From assembly GCF_900110275.1 (NCBI RefSeq), contig NZ_FODC01000001.1, forward strand, positions 496,001 to 560,000: a stretch of 64,000 bases of DNA, read 5' to 3'. The DNA comes from Duganella sp. CF517. GTDB lineage: Bacteria; Pseudomonadota; Gammaproteobacteria; Burkholderiales; Burkholderiaceae_D. This document shows, one piece after another, positions 40,401 through 48,032 of this stretch (within the stretch, counting starts at the first letter, position 1; each line of letters begins with the position of its first letter). The notes beneath the pieces are model-generated. The model saw only the letters and a program-made list of their open reading frames with translations. It ran no database searches and was not told the origin of the DNA. Both the position numbers and the translations under genes were made by a program.

Positions 40401-40516
40401 CAGATATCGTGATGCAGCTGGTCCAGGGGAATTTTGCCGTCCAGCGCCATCGCACTTGACGACGCAAACACCAACAACACCACCAGCCGACGTAACGACA
40501 GCAATAGAAAGGTCAT
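37469..40516 (-). CDS. Beta-propeller sensor histidine kinase, orphan
   Basis: A 1015-residue paralogue of the kinase at 22286. A signal peptide (LVVLLVFASSSAMA) is followed by propeller repeats (ADGWLWIGSVDGFYRFDG and others, about residues 50-690), a Y_Y_Y domain (VRFRYRLEGVDADWQDSG), one membrane helix near residue 780, HisKA_3 with His in ARTLHDTFLQSVQ and a HATPase with DDGKGIP and HWGLPGM. Unlike its paralogue it has no regulator gene next to it on the same strand; the NarL proteins at 29577 and 35536 are candidate partners. Confidence 0.9.
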   Translation of the reverse strand: MTFLLLSLRRLVVLLVFASSSAMALDGKIPLDQLHHDIWTGKDGAPAQVSSMAQTADGWLWIGSVDGFYRFDGMRFRRFEALNGETAPKRPVTALTALRDGDLLIGYLFGGLSRLHGGHIMHYPALVGNAPIGPVTSATTDERGQLWVATTSALLQLRGGAWRDVGPELGLPAGEVSNVVADQYGQVWVAVGHALYVMPAGAQRFRQVQRQDVHTVNLIESPDGRLWQDLHDRLIPVPGQHRGPLMPRPAWLAQSQGQENGLFDRDGNFWSLACPVGVCRTAGVGAMPGRQMAPNAGPRDRLDQPWQLSSLTGNILFEDRDGSIWIGTQAGVERFRHNRLAPVALAGGGRTFKLARDHFGQVLALSLPSGRVWRLRADGAQAIDEGFPPGNVGAIGNARDGALLLARPNGLEVRYPNRSERIAYPSNPADPAGPVDVSRVFDDGDGLWVRIARRGHFRFAGGKWTSEVDLGLPPGSFVGEAGARSGTLWLGYDNGAIVYFDHGKVTRYPQSLENDIGPITHLHVLGDEVVAGGAGGLAVLRGGAFQRLAAADADVLAGVSGTVVGANGDRWLNGSKGVVYVKAADWQAAAGAPGVPLKYILYGVLDGYPGFADTSTRRPSALGGVDGQLWFVGATGMARLDTTTSYPAPHAPSVVVETLVARGERHLDFSKPVRLAPGTTSFRIEFTALSYSMPEMVRFRYRLEGVDADWQDSGNRRAVSYTNVGPGDYRFRIAAVNELGQWNARDTSIDVTILPTFAQTPLFYGLCALAAAGALYLLYRLWLRQATLRIAARMAERERIARTLHDTFLQSVQGLVLGFQTAMSALPEDSSTRARLERMLLLADRVIEEGRDEVQDLRSSAMSDGDLERGLTIVGEVLQESHQSVFSLRSEGAAVDLTEDASCEAYSIGREALMNAFRHAGAKSIQVTLGYGAGQFVLQVADDGKGIPAEILADGKRAGHWGLPGMMERAARIGATLTIDSPLIGTRVRLAVPAALAYVGQSRWKRWLRRLRRRG

Positions 40517-40689
40517 ACCGCGAGAGATTAATTAACAGCCCGCATCATAGGCGATTTTTTCCGCAGGCACATCAGCGGCAGCCGCACCCGCTACGCAAAT
40601 AACTATCGAAACCATAGGAACAATAAATTTTACCAATTATCAGCCCTCCCGTATCCTGAATACTCCTACCCAGCCAACCGAGTACCATC

Positions 40690-41073
40690 ATGAACAAGCC
40701 CACCACCGCCGTGCCGGTCCGCCCGCTTCCCCTGAGCGGCCTTTTGCTGGCTTTGGCGTACGCCGTCGGCATGCTGGGCTTTGAAATGCCGGGATGGGCC
40801 TTGTTCTCGGCTGGAGCGCTGACGTGGATGATGGCGGACGGCAGGACCGTGGTCAGGATGCTGGCGCGCAGCGCGCCACATCACACGCAGCGCCTGATCG
40901 CCTACAGCACGCCGCCGGCGATCGCGCTGCTGGCCTACATGACATTAGCCGGCGGCCAGGCCGATGCCGTCGTCGGCGGCGCGCTGGCGTTGCACGCCGT
41001 GCTGGTCTGGGCACTGCTGATGGGCGCGGCCTACGCTGTTTCTCAGCAAACAGCGGTAAGCCAGCGTATTTAA
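40690..41073 (+). CDS. Small membrane protein, unknown
   Basis: A 127-residue protein with about four hydrophobic segments (LSGLLLALAYAVGML, WALFSAGALTWMMA, YSTPPAIALLAYMTLAGG, ALALHAVLVWALLMGAAYAV). No charged catalytic or transport motif is visible. No family is recognised. It is divergent from the orphan propeller kinase gene, and its 3' end lies 13 bases before the first oriC-like repeat. Confidence 0.6.
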   Translation: MNKPTTAVPVRPLPLSGLLLALAYAVGMLGFEMPGWALFSAGALTWMMADGRTVVRMLARSAPHHTQRLIAYSTPPAIALLAYMTLAGGQADAVVGGALALHAVLVWALLMGAAYAVSQQTAVSQRI

Positions 41074-41086
41074 AGCGGATTTCGCA

Positions 41087-41285
41087 GATATCCACACCAA
41101 CTGTGGATAACGTTGTGAATAACCCCCACTTGACAGCCGAGAACGCCTTTAACGGCGGGGGTTTTAATAAAATGCCCAATCCGAAGGCAGATTTTTTCCC
41201 CAATAAAATCAACCACTTACAACATCAAATATTTTCGTGGCCAAGCTTTTTGAGGTCGCTTGAAAAATATTTTTCTGTGCATAAG
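41087..41285. repeat. oriC-like DnaA-box repeat, copy 1
   Basis: This copy contains ATATCCACA (41088), TGTGGATAA (41102), TGTGAATAA (41114) and TGTGCATAA (41276). The last three are exact matches to the DnaA-box consensus TTATNCACA on the other strand. It also has TTGACA at 41130 and an AT-rich 3' half. It aligns without gaps to 42326-42524 at a constant offset of 1239 bases: by hand count about 94 of 134 positions match over 41087-41220, and the distal box is in register again. It lies in the 332-bp gap before the REC-PAS gene. Confidence 0.75.
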
Positions 41286-41405
41286 TAGGGATGGAGACAA
41301 CTATGTCACGTCGCACAGGGGAATCCTTTGACAAAAGTACGTGTGAGGAATAGTGTGGCTCTGGGGGTACGCATGGCCTCCATAGACTCGCCTCGGGAAT
41401 GATGC

Positions 41406-42299
41406 ATGAACCAGAATGATGATGACACGGATTGGATGATAGAAGACGAGGTTGCACCGGCCGGCGCGCCGCAGGCGGGAACGGCGTCGGCGCCGCCGCC
41501 GTGGCGGGTACTGATCGTGGACGACGACGTCGACGTCCACGTGGTCACCAAGTTCTCGCTTAGCAATGTGTGCTTCCTGGGACGCCGGCTCAGCTTCCTG
41601 CATGCGTACAGCGGCGAGGAAGCGCTCAATACCCTGCGCAACACCCCCGACATCGCGCTGGTGCTGCTGGACGTCATCATGGAGACCAGCGACGCCGGAC
41701 TCAACGTCGCGCGCCAGATCCGCGACGCGCTGCATAACCAGCTGGTGCGCATTGTGCTGCGCACCGGCCAGCCGGGACAGGCGCTGGAACACAGCATCAT
41801 CCTCGATTACGACATCAACGATTTCTGGTGCAAGACCGACCTGACCACGCGCAAGCTGTTCACGACGGTGATTTCGTCGTTGCGCGCGTATCACGGCTTG
41901 GAGGAAGCGCACCGGCAGACGGTGGCATTGCAGACGCAACTGGACCACGCGCAGCGGCTGCTGGCGGCCGTCGACCAGCACGCCATCATCATGACCTTGA
42001 CCCGGCACGGCAGGATCGCCACCGTCAACGACAAGTTCAGTAGCGTGCTGCAGTTCACCCGCGACGAGCTGATCGGCGCCGACCTGCGCCTGCTGCATCC
42101 GCCATCGTACCCGCAGGACCAACTGGCCGATGCATTGCAAGCCGTCAAAGAGGGGGAAAGCTGGACCGACGTCGTCACCGCCTGGCGCCGCGATGGCCAG
42201 GAAGTGCGCCTGCGCGTGACGGTCAGTCCGCTCGAAGAACCGGCCACGCCATACATTGTGGTGGCCAGCGTTTTGCCGCCGTTAAAAAAATCGCTCTAA
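41406..42299 (+). CDS. REC-PAS signalling protein without output domain
   Basis: A 297-residue protein. A Pro/Ala leader is followed by a receiver (about residues 33-160) with IVDDDVDVHVVTKFSLSNV, a phosphoacceptor in VLLDVIMETSDAG, and LRTGQPGQA and DYDINDFWCKTDLT, which are typical of receivers normally fused to DUF3369 and HD-GYP or GGDEF outputs. Here a PAS domain (about 180-290, GRIATVNDKFSSVLQFTRDELIG) follows instead and the protein ends. It is flanked on both sides by the oriC-like repeats. The role is unknown; it may be a phosphate-responsive adaptor. Confidence 0.88.
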   Translation: MNQNDDDTDWMIEDEVAPAGAPQAGTASAPPPWRVLIVDDDVDVHVVTKFSLSNVCFLGRRLSFLHAYSGEEALNTLRNTPDIALVLLDVIMETSDAGLNVARQIRDALHNQLVRIVLRTGQPGQALEHSIILDYDINDFWCKTDLTTRKLFTTVISSLRAYHGLEEAHRQTVALQTQLDHAQRLLAAVDQHAIIMTLTRHGRIATVNDKFSSVLQFTRDELIGADLRLLHPPSYPQDQLADALQAVKEGESWTDVVTAWRRDGQEVRLRVTVSPLEEPATPYIVVASVLPPLKKSL

Positions 42300-42325
42300 G
42301 CTACGGATTGTTAAGCGTTTTTTTG

Positions 42326-42524
42326 GATATCCACAGCCTCTGTGGATATCTATGTGGACAACACCCCATTGACAACGCGGGAAGCCTGTAACGACGCGGT
42401 TTTCTACAAACTGCCCATCCAAAAGGCAAAATTAAAGCCCTTGTAAATCAACGACTTACGGTTACATCGATTGTTACACGAAATTATTTTAAAAAAATTC
42501 TTGTCAACATGATGTGTGCATAAC
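42326..42524. repeat. oriC-like DnaA-box repeat, copy 2
   Basis: This is the second copy of the segment at 41087, in the 252-bp gap after the REC-PAS gene. It has ATATCCACA (42327), TGTGGATAT (42341), TGTGGACAA (42353), TTGACA (42369), AAATCAAC-ACTTAC near 42454 and a perfect DnaA box TGTGCATAA at 42515, all at the same spacing as in copy 1. The first two boxes form a perfect 11-base dyad (42326-42336/42340-42350). An AT-rich tract (about 42480-42500) precedes the distal box. No T run follows the dyad, so it is not a simple terminator. Confidence 0.75.
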
Positions 42525-42551
42525 TAAACACAAACTCGGTTCATGTTGCAG

Positions 42552-42776
42552 TCAGTGATGCGCCTTGCGCCGCTGTTCCGGATTGAGCAGCACGCGTTCG
42601 ATCACCTGCGGGGCGACATTGTGGGACTTCATATATTCGATCGCGCAAATCGTGTTGAAACTCGCCTGCACGGTGATGCCGCGTTCGACGACGGCGCTGC
42701 TTTGTTCGTCGTGCCGCTGCTGAGTGACATCATTCTTCGGGACGGATTCCAGACGGGGGGATAGGAGTGCGTTCAT
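42552..42776 (-). CDS. Small conserved protein, unknown
   Basis: A 74-residue protein taken from the ATG of MNALLSPRLESVPKND, with AAAGGA five bases upstream; two earlier in-frame ATGs are possible. The C-terminal part ASFNTICAIEYMKSHNVAPQVIERVLLNPEQRR looks like a helical domain of a short family common in this group of bacteria, without known function. It is divergent from the chromate transporter genes. Confidence 0.6.
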   Translation of the reverse strand: MNALLSPRLESVPKNDVTQQRHDEQSSAVVERGITVQASFNTICAIEYMKSHNVAPQVIERVLLNPEQRRKAHH

Positions 42777-42951
42777 CATGATCCTTTGCAAAAGGTTGAG
42801 GGACATTTGATCCCGATCAAAGTGACGTGCAACGAGAGTATGGGCGACACAGATTCAAAGTCAATGTCAGCTTCCTATCATTCCGGAATTAAAATATTGC
42901 TCGCACTGAAGGCAATAGACACAAGGCAATAACCGGGGCGATAATGGCTGG

Positions 42952-43530
42952 ATGACTCCAGAAACGCCGCGCCCCCGCCCCACTTCGCTGTTTGATTTGT
43001 TCCTATCGTTCACCATCCTGGCCTTGCAAGGCTTCGGCGGCGTGCTCGCGGTCGTGCAGCGCGAGATGGTCGAGCGCAAGCGCTGGCTCACGCAGGATGA
43101 GTTCGTCGAGGATTGGGCGGTCGCCCAGATCATGCCGGGCCCGAACGTCGTCAACCTGTCGCTGATGATCGGCAGCCGCTACTACGGTCTGCGGGGCGCC
43201 ATGACGGCGTTGGCGGGCATGCTGACGGTGCCGTTGATCGTGGTGCTGTGCCTGGCGCTGCTGCATGCGCAATATGCCCACCATCCGGGCGTGGCCGGCG
43301 CGCTGCGCGGCATGGCGGCGGTGTCGGCCGGCATGATCGCCGCCACCGGCGTGAAACTGGCCTCGGCGCTGCGCAAGCATCCGCTGCCGATGTGGCTGAC
43401 CGGCCTGATCGCCGTGCTGTGCGTCGGCTTTGTCGTGGTCATGCGCATGCCGCTGGCCTACACCCTGCTGATCCTTGGCAGCATCGCCGTCACGCTGACC
43501 TACCGCACCATGAAGGCGAAATCACCATGA
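42952..43530 (+). CDS. Chromate transporter, first half (short-chain ChrA)
   Basis: A 192-residue membrane protein of the CHR family with the N-terminal motif LFLSFTILALQGFGGVLAVVQREMVE and the conserved WAVAQIMPGPNVVNLSLMIG. About six membrane segments are present. Short-chain CHR proteins act as pairs, and its stop overlaps the start of the partner gene (ATGA). The family exports chromate or related oxyanions; the pair here is homologous to the two halves of one long ChrA. Confidence 0.9.
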   Translation: MTPETPRPRPTSLFDLFLSFTILALQGFGGVLAVVQREMVERKRWLTQDEFVEDWAVAQIMPGPNVVNLSLMIGSRYYGLRGAMTALAGMLTVPLIVVLCLALLHAQYAHHPGVAGALRGMAAVSAGMIAATGVKLASALRKHPLPMWLTGLIAVLCVGFVVVMRMPLAYTLLILGSIAVTLTYRTMKAKSP

Positions 43531-44114
43531 CCGCGGCGCCTATCCATATCGTCTTGAGCTTTACCGACTGGCTGAACCTGTTCGGCCATTACATGCTGCT
43601 GTCGCTGCTGTCGATCGGCGGCGCGATCTCGACCACGTCGGAGATGCACCGCTTTTTGGTCGAGGAGCACCATTGGCTGACGCAATCGCAATTCAACGAC
43701 TCGATCGCCATCGCCCAGGCCGCGCCGGGGCCGAACGTCCTGTTCGTCGCGCTGATGGGCTGGAACGTGGGCTTGAACGCCGGTAGCTATACGGCGGCGT
43801 TCGCCGGCGTGGCGGTGACGATGTTCGGCGTTTTGCTGCCGAGCACCACGTTGACGTATCTGGCGGCGCGCTGGGGCCACCGCAACCGCGAGTTGCTGGG
43901 CGTGCGGGCGTTCAAGCAAGGCATGACGCCGGTGGTGGTGGGATTGATGGTGTCCGTGGGGATCATCCTGGGCAGCGCCAACAGCGACTGGACCACCGAC
44001 TGGCCGTTGTGGCTGTTGTCGGTGGCCGCTGGCGTCATCATCTGGCGCACCAAGCTGCATTTACTGTGGCTGCTTGGTGCCGGCGCCGTGCTGGGATGGT
44101 ACGGGCTGGTGTGA
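43527..44114 (+). CDS. Chromate transporter, second half (short-chain ChrA)
   Basis: A 195-residue CHR-family membrane protein starting MTAAPIHIVLSFTDW, overlapping the first-half gene by four bases. It carries GHYMLLSLLSIGGAISTTSEM and the hallmark SIAIAQAAPGPNVLFVALMG. Strict coupling to the upstream gene suggests a heterodimeric transporter. It is convergent with the amidohydrolase gene, four bases apart. Confidence 0.9.
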   Translation: MTAAPIHIVLSFTDWLNLFGHYMLLSLLSIGGAISTTSEMHRFLVEEHHWLTQSQFNDSIAIAQAAPGPNVLFVALMGWNVGLNAGSYTAAFAGVAVTMFGVLLPSTTLTYLAARWGHRNRELLGVRAFKQGMTPVVVGLMVSVGIILGSANSDWTTDWPLWLLSVAAGVIIWRTKLHLLWLLGAGAVLGWYGLV

Positions 44115-44118
44115 CGGA

Positions 44119-45894
44119 TTACTTGTTCTGGTAGCCGCCGTAATACTTGACGGGGCTCCACTCCGGCTGCACGTCCGGCACGGCCGGCGCCAATTGCTGG
44201 TACTCCGGCGCCGCGTACACCACCTTGCCGTTGACGATGGTCAGGCTGCTTTCAAGATTCTTGATCTTCTCGACATCCATTGAGAAATAATCCTGCGGCA
44301 AGATCACCACGTCGGCGTACTGGCCCTTGGCCAGCGTGCCCTTGAGCTTTTCCTCGCCGCTCATCCACGCACTGCCCTGCGTCATCAGCTTTAGCGCCTG
44401 ATAGCGGCTGAGCACATCGCCCGGTTGCCACAGGCTCAGGCCGCCCGCCGTCTTGCCCGTCACCGCCCAGTAAATCGACGGCCACGGACCGTAGCTGCTG
44501 ACGCGCGTGCCGTCCGTGCCCAGGCCCACCGGAATCTTCATCTCCAGTATCTTCTTGATCGGCGGCATCTGACGGGTTTGCGCGCCGTACTGCTTCCAGT
44601 ACAGTTCGCCCTGGAAGTACATGCGGTTCTGCACGGCGATGCCGCCGCCCAGCGCCTTGACGCGCGCCAGTTGCTTGTCGCTGATGGTTTCGGCATGGTC
44701 GAAGAACCAGCGCAGCCCGTTCAGCGGCAGATCCTGGTTGACCTTTTCGATCACCGCCAAATCGCGGTCGATGCTCTCGTCATAGGTGGCGTGGATGCGG
44801 AACGGCCAGCGGTTCTTGATCAGCAGGCGCAGCACCGGCTCCAGTTCGCCCTCCATTTCCTTGGGCATGTTCGGCCGCGGCTCCAGGAAGTTCTCGAAAT
44901 CGGCCGCGCTCCACACCAGGTTCTCGCCGCCGCCCTCGGTGTTGTAGCCGTTGGCGTAGAACAAGTGGTCGTTCTTGTCCGGCTTGGTCTGCGTCAGCCA
45001 GCGCTGGTAATCCTCCAGCTCCTTGCCCGGCTTTTGCGCGAACAGGTAATACGAGGTGCGCACCGTCAACTTGCCGTTTTTGGCCAGTTCCAGGCTGACC
45101 GCGTAGTCGTCCGGATAAGCCTGTCCGCCGCCGCCGGCGTCGATCGCGCTGGTGAGGCCAAGACGGTTCAGTTCATTGTAATACTGCTGTGTGGAATTGA
45201 TTTGTTGCTCGCGCGGCAGCACGTTGGTCTTGGCCAGCGTGGTGTACAGGATCATCGCGTTCGGCTTGGCGATCAGCAGGCCGGTCGGCTTGCCGTCCGC
45301 GCCCAGCTCGACCACGCCATCCTTGAACTTGGTGTCGGCGTTGTAGCCCAGCGTGGCGATGCCCTTCTGGTTGAGGAAGCCCAGGCCGTACAGGTACAGC
45401 AGGAACACCGGCTTGTCCGGCACCGCTTCATTGATCTCCGCCAGGGTCGGCAGGCGCTTTTCCTCGAACTGGTATTCGTTCCAGCCGCCGACGACCTTGA
45501 TCCAGGCGCCGTCCGGCGTGCGCGCGGCCTGCTCCTTGAGCATCTGCAACGCCTTCTTCAGCGACGTCACGCCGTCCCAGCGCAGCTCGGCGTTGTAGTT
45601 CAAGCCCTCGCGGATGATGTGCAGGTGGGAGTCGTTAAGGCCGGGAATGACGGTCTTGCCGCCGGCGTCGATCAACCGGGTGTTGGCCGATTTGAGCTTG
45701 AGGATGCTGGCATTGCTGCCGACGGCCTCGATCTTGCCGTCCTTGATGGCGAGCGCCTGGACGAACGCGCCCTCTTTCGTCATCGTGGCGATCTTGCCGT
45801 TGGTAATGATCAGATCCGTGGCGGCCTGCGCCAAGGTGGACAGGCCGGCGGCGTGGATCAGGGTGACTGCAACAGCGAGCTGCTTCAATTTCAT
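44119..45894 (-). CDS. Exported amidohydrolase (YtcJ-like)
   Basis: A 591-residue protein. The start is the ATG of MKLKQLAVAVTLIHAAGLS, with AGGAG upstream, giving a signal peptide ending near LAQA. The amidohydrolase_3 layout has metal-binding DSHLHI (about residue 91), a later His in FRIHATYDES, HAETIS, and GLGTDGTRVSSYGPW for the last metal Asp. YtcJ relatives hydrolyse N-substituted amides or imides; the substrate is unknown. It lies downstream of the YceI gene, with a strong terminator between them. Confidence 0.85.
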   Translation of the reverse strand: MKLKQLAVAVTLIHAAGLSTLAQAATDLIITNGKIATMTKEGAFVQALAIKDGKIEAVGSNASILKLKSANTRLIDAGGKTVIPGLNDSHLHIIREGLNYNAELRWDGVTSLKKALQMLKEQAARTPDGAWIKVVGGWNEYQFEEKRLPTLAEINEAVPDKPVFLLYLYGLGFLNQKGIATLGYNADTKFKDGVVELGADGKPTGLLIAKPNAMILYTTLAKTNVLPREQQINSTQQYYNELNRLGLTSAIDAGGGGQAYPDDYAVSLELAKNGKLTVRTSYYLFAQKPGKELEDYQRWLTQTKPDKNDHLFYANGYNTEGGGENLVWSAADFENFLEPRPNMPKEMEGELEPVLRLLIKNRWPFRIHATYDESIDRDLAVIEKVNQDLPLNGLRWFFDHAETISDKQLARVKALGGGIAVQNRMYFQGELYWKQYGAQTRQMPPIKKILEMKIPVGLGTDGTRVSSYGPWPSIYWAVTGKTAGGLSLWQPGDVLSRYQALKLMTQGSAWMSGEEKLKGTLAKGQYADVVILPQDYFSMDVEKIKNLESSLTIVNGKVVYAAPEYQQLAPAVPDVQPEWSPVKYYGGYQNK

Positions 45895-45906
45895 CGTACT
45901 ACTCCT

Positions 45907-45947
45907 AAAAATAATGGGCCGGCGCGGAACGAATACCGCGCCGGCCC
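45907..45947 (-). terminator. Rho-independent terminator of the YceI gene
   Basis: GGGCCGGCGCGG (45916-45927) pairs perfectly with CCGCGCCGGCCC (45936-45947) around an 8-base loop. On the minus strand it is followed by ATTATTTTT, a U-rich tail, which ends the YceI transcript just before the amidohydrolase ribosome site. Confidence 0.85.
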
Positions 45948-45984
45948 ACATCACAGGCCAACGAAACGAGCGAGCCCGGTTCGA

Positions 45985-46551
45985 TTAGTCCTTGATGGCT
46001 TCGACCGCGAAGGTCAGGGTAACGTCGTCGCCGACGTTCGGTGCGTATTTGCCTGCGTTAAACTCGGTGCGCTTGATGGTGGCGGTGGCGTTGGCGCCGC
46101 AAGCCAGTTTCTTCATCATCGGGTGGTCGGCGCATTTGAAGCCGGTCACGGTCAGGGTCACCGGCTTGGTGACGCCCTTGATGGTCAGGTTGCCGTCGAT
46201 GGTCGATGGCGCGTCGCCCTTAAAGTTGACCTTGGTCGACTTGTAGGTGATGGTCGGGAACTTGCCGGTGTCGAGGAAATCCTCGCCCTGGATGTGCTGG
46301 TCGAACAGTTTCGAGCCGGTATCGACCGATTTGGTGTCGATGGTCGCTTCCACCGAGCCGGTCTTGGCGGCGCGGTCGATCGTGATCTTGGCGCTGGTGT
46401 TGTTGAAGCGGCTCGTCTGCAGCGAGTAGCCGAAGTGGCTATACGTGAAGCTCGAGAAGGTGTGGTTGGCATCGGACGAGAACGTCTCAGGTGCGGCCAC
46501 GGCGGACATCGAGATACCAGCGGCGACCAGCAGGGCAAAGATTTTTTTCAT
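45985..46551 (-). CDS. YceI-family periplasmic protein
   Basis: A 188-residue protein from the ATG of MKKIFALLVAAGISMSAVAA, with GGAG upstream and a normal cleavable signal peptide. The YceI lipocalin-like domain shows DANHTFSSFTYSHFGYSLQTSRF, IDTKSVDTGSKLFDQHIQGEDFLD and the last-strand VGDDVTLTFAVEA. Unlike the copy at 6693 it has no lipobox. The two internal Cys residues (FKCADH and LACGAN) could form a disulfide in the periplasm. Confidence 0.92.
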   Translation of the reverse strand: MKKIFALLVAAGISMSAVAAPETFSSDANHTFSSFTYSHFGYSLQTSRFNNTSAKITIDRAAKTGSVEATIDTKSVDTGSKLFDQHIQGEDFLDTGKFPTITYKSTKVNFKGDAPSTIDGNLTIKGVTKPVTLTVTGFKCADHPMMKKLACGANATATIKRTEFNAGKYAPNVGDDVTLTFAVEAIKD

Positions 46552-46919
46552 TGTAGAACTCCAGAATGTTGACATACGGATGAGAACGCGACGGGGCTGG
46601 TTCTGTCAGCCCGTACATGTCCTCGAGTGCGAACGATTATGCTCGCGACATCTAAAGTTGTAAAACGAAAAATTTACCGCGTTACTATCGATAAAATCGA
46701 TCATAGGGCCGGTAGGAGAGATGATAGCGGAGTGCGGGGCGATTGAAATCCGCCAAAAGGCGGACCCGCGCCAATGCATGCGCGGGGCGAGCCACGTCCT
46801 GTTGCTCGCGGCGCCGGGGGCTTCATCAACAGCAACCTGCTATGCTGAGCCCGGCGGGCACATCAGCCTGCGACAGCCATCAGCGCGGACAGCCGCGCGC
46901 CCGAAATGAAAGAGTGTAA
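46552..46919. other. 368-bp gap, no gene recognised
   Basis: The gap between the YceI gene and the small protein at 46920 holds the symmetrical repeat ATCGAT-AAA-ATCGAT at 46687-46701, possibly an operator. A 62-codon frame at 46721 lacks a ribosome site and typical codon use. I see no terminator or RNA gene. Confidence 0.4.
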
Positions 46920-47159
46920 ATGAGTGCCACAGAAAAAACTATGACTGCAGAGTTAGTGTTCGCGCTAGGCAAGGCAACCAGACATGCCATCGATAATTTG
47001 AACGCCGGGGCCAGCCCGGCGGAGCTGACCAAGATCGGCAAAGACGTTCTGGAGGCGGGATATGAGAAAGTCGACGCCGACCTGCTCATGCTGTTTGTCG
47101 CCGGTTTCGAGGAGGGCGAGCCGCCCGAGCGAAGGGCCGATCCGGAAAATCGCGCATAA
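46920..47159 (+). CDS. Small protein of unknown function
   Basis: A 79-residue acidic, helical soluble protein starting [27 protein letters not shown]. No convincing ribosome site is visible before the ATG (GAAAG only). No family is recognised. It is convergent to the ssu operon end. Confidence 0.5.
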   Translation: MSATEKTMTAELVFALGKATRHAIDNLNAGASPAELTKIGKDVLEAGYEKVDADLLMLFVAGFEEGEPPERRADPENRA

Positions 47160-47192
47160 CCGGCGACCAGCGCCAGGCCGCGCGGTCCTCGC

Positions 47193-48014
47193 TTACGCGG
47201 CGGCGGCGTGCGGCGGCGCCGGGTGATGCAGGATACTGCTCAACAGCCGTTGCTCCAGCGCGGCGAAAGCGGCGTTGCCGCGCGCGCGCGGGCGCGGCAA
47301 GTCCACCTTCAGATCGAGCGTGATGCGCCCGTCCTCGATCAGCACCACGCGATCGGCCAAGGCCAGCGCCTCCTGCACGTCATGCGTCACCAGCACCGCC
47401 GTGAACCCGCGCTGCAGCCACAACGCCTCGATCAGCTGCTGCATCTCGATGCGCGTCAACGCGTCCAGCGCGCCGAGCGGCTCGTCCAGCAGCAGCAACT
47501 GCGGCTCGTGCAGCAAGGCGCGCGCCAGCGCCACGCGCTGGCGCTGGCCGCCGGACAGCTCCGCCGGCCAATCGTCGGCGCGTTCGGCCAGCCCCACCGT
47601 CGACAAGGTCGCCGCCGCCGCGTTCAGCGAGCGTGGCAACCCGAGCGCCACGTTTTCCAGCACCGTCTTCCACGGCAGCAGGCGCGCCTCCTGGAACATG
47701 ATGCGGATACTGGCCCCGATGGCGCCCGTGCCGATCGCGATGCTGCCCTGGTCGACCGTCTCCAGGCCGGCGATAGCGCGCAGCAAAGTGCTCTTGCCGC
47801 AGCCGCTGCGCCCCACCACGGCGACAAACTCGCCCGGATGCAGCTCCAGCCGCACATCCTTCAACACCTCGCGCTCGCCGAAGGATTTGCTCAAGCCTTC
47901 CAGCGCCAGCGACACGCCCTGGCGCTTGATGGGCGCCGGCGCCGGTGCCGCCGTGCTTTGCCTGCTCGCCTTCGACAGGCCGGGGACATCGAATAACGCG
48001 GTCGAAATGTTCAT
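47193..48014 (-). CDS. ssuB: Aliphatic sulfonate ABC transporter ATPase
   Basis: A 273-residue ABC ATPase with Walker [10 protein letters not shown] (about residue 70), Q-loop [10 protein letters not shown], signature [15 protein letters not shown], Walker [13 protein letters not shown] and the H-loop VTHDVQEA. These match the nitrate/sulfonate/taurine branch. The N-terminal extension of about 30 residues is longer than in E. coli SsuB. It is the last gene of ssuEADCB and energises sulfonate import with SsuA and SsuC. Confidence 0.93.
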   Translation of the reverse strand: MNISTALFDVPGLSKASRQSTAAPAPAPIKRQGVSLALEGLSKSFGEREVLKDVRLELHPGEFVAVVGRSGCGKSTLLRAIAGLETVDQGSIAIGTGAIGASIRIMFQEARLLPWKTVLENVALGLPRSLNAAAATLSTVGLAERADDWPAELSGGQRQRVALARALLHEPQLLLLDEPLGALDALTRIEMQQLIEALWLQRGFTAVLVTHDVQEALALADRVVLIEDGRITLDLKVDLPRPRARGNAAFAALEQRLLSSILHHPAPPHAAAA

Positions 48015-48032
48015 ATTATTTACTCCATCAAA

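Noticed and set aside
41291..41353. 20-codon leader peptide before the REC-PAS gene
   Set aside because: The frame has no convincing ribosome site and no regulatory codon run or hairpin pair that would suggest attenuation.
42326..42350. Hairpin as a terminator for the REC-PAS gene
   Set aside because: The dyad is perfect but no T tract follows on either strand, and it matches the conserved DnaA-box pair of the repeat.
44425..46572. Plus-strand frame of 715 codons
   Set aside because: It is antisense to the amidohydrolase and YceI genes and crosses the strong terminator at 45907-45947.
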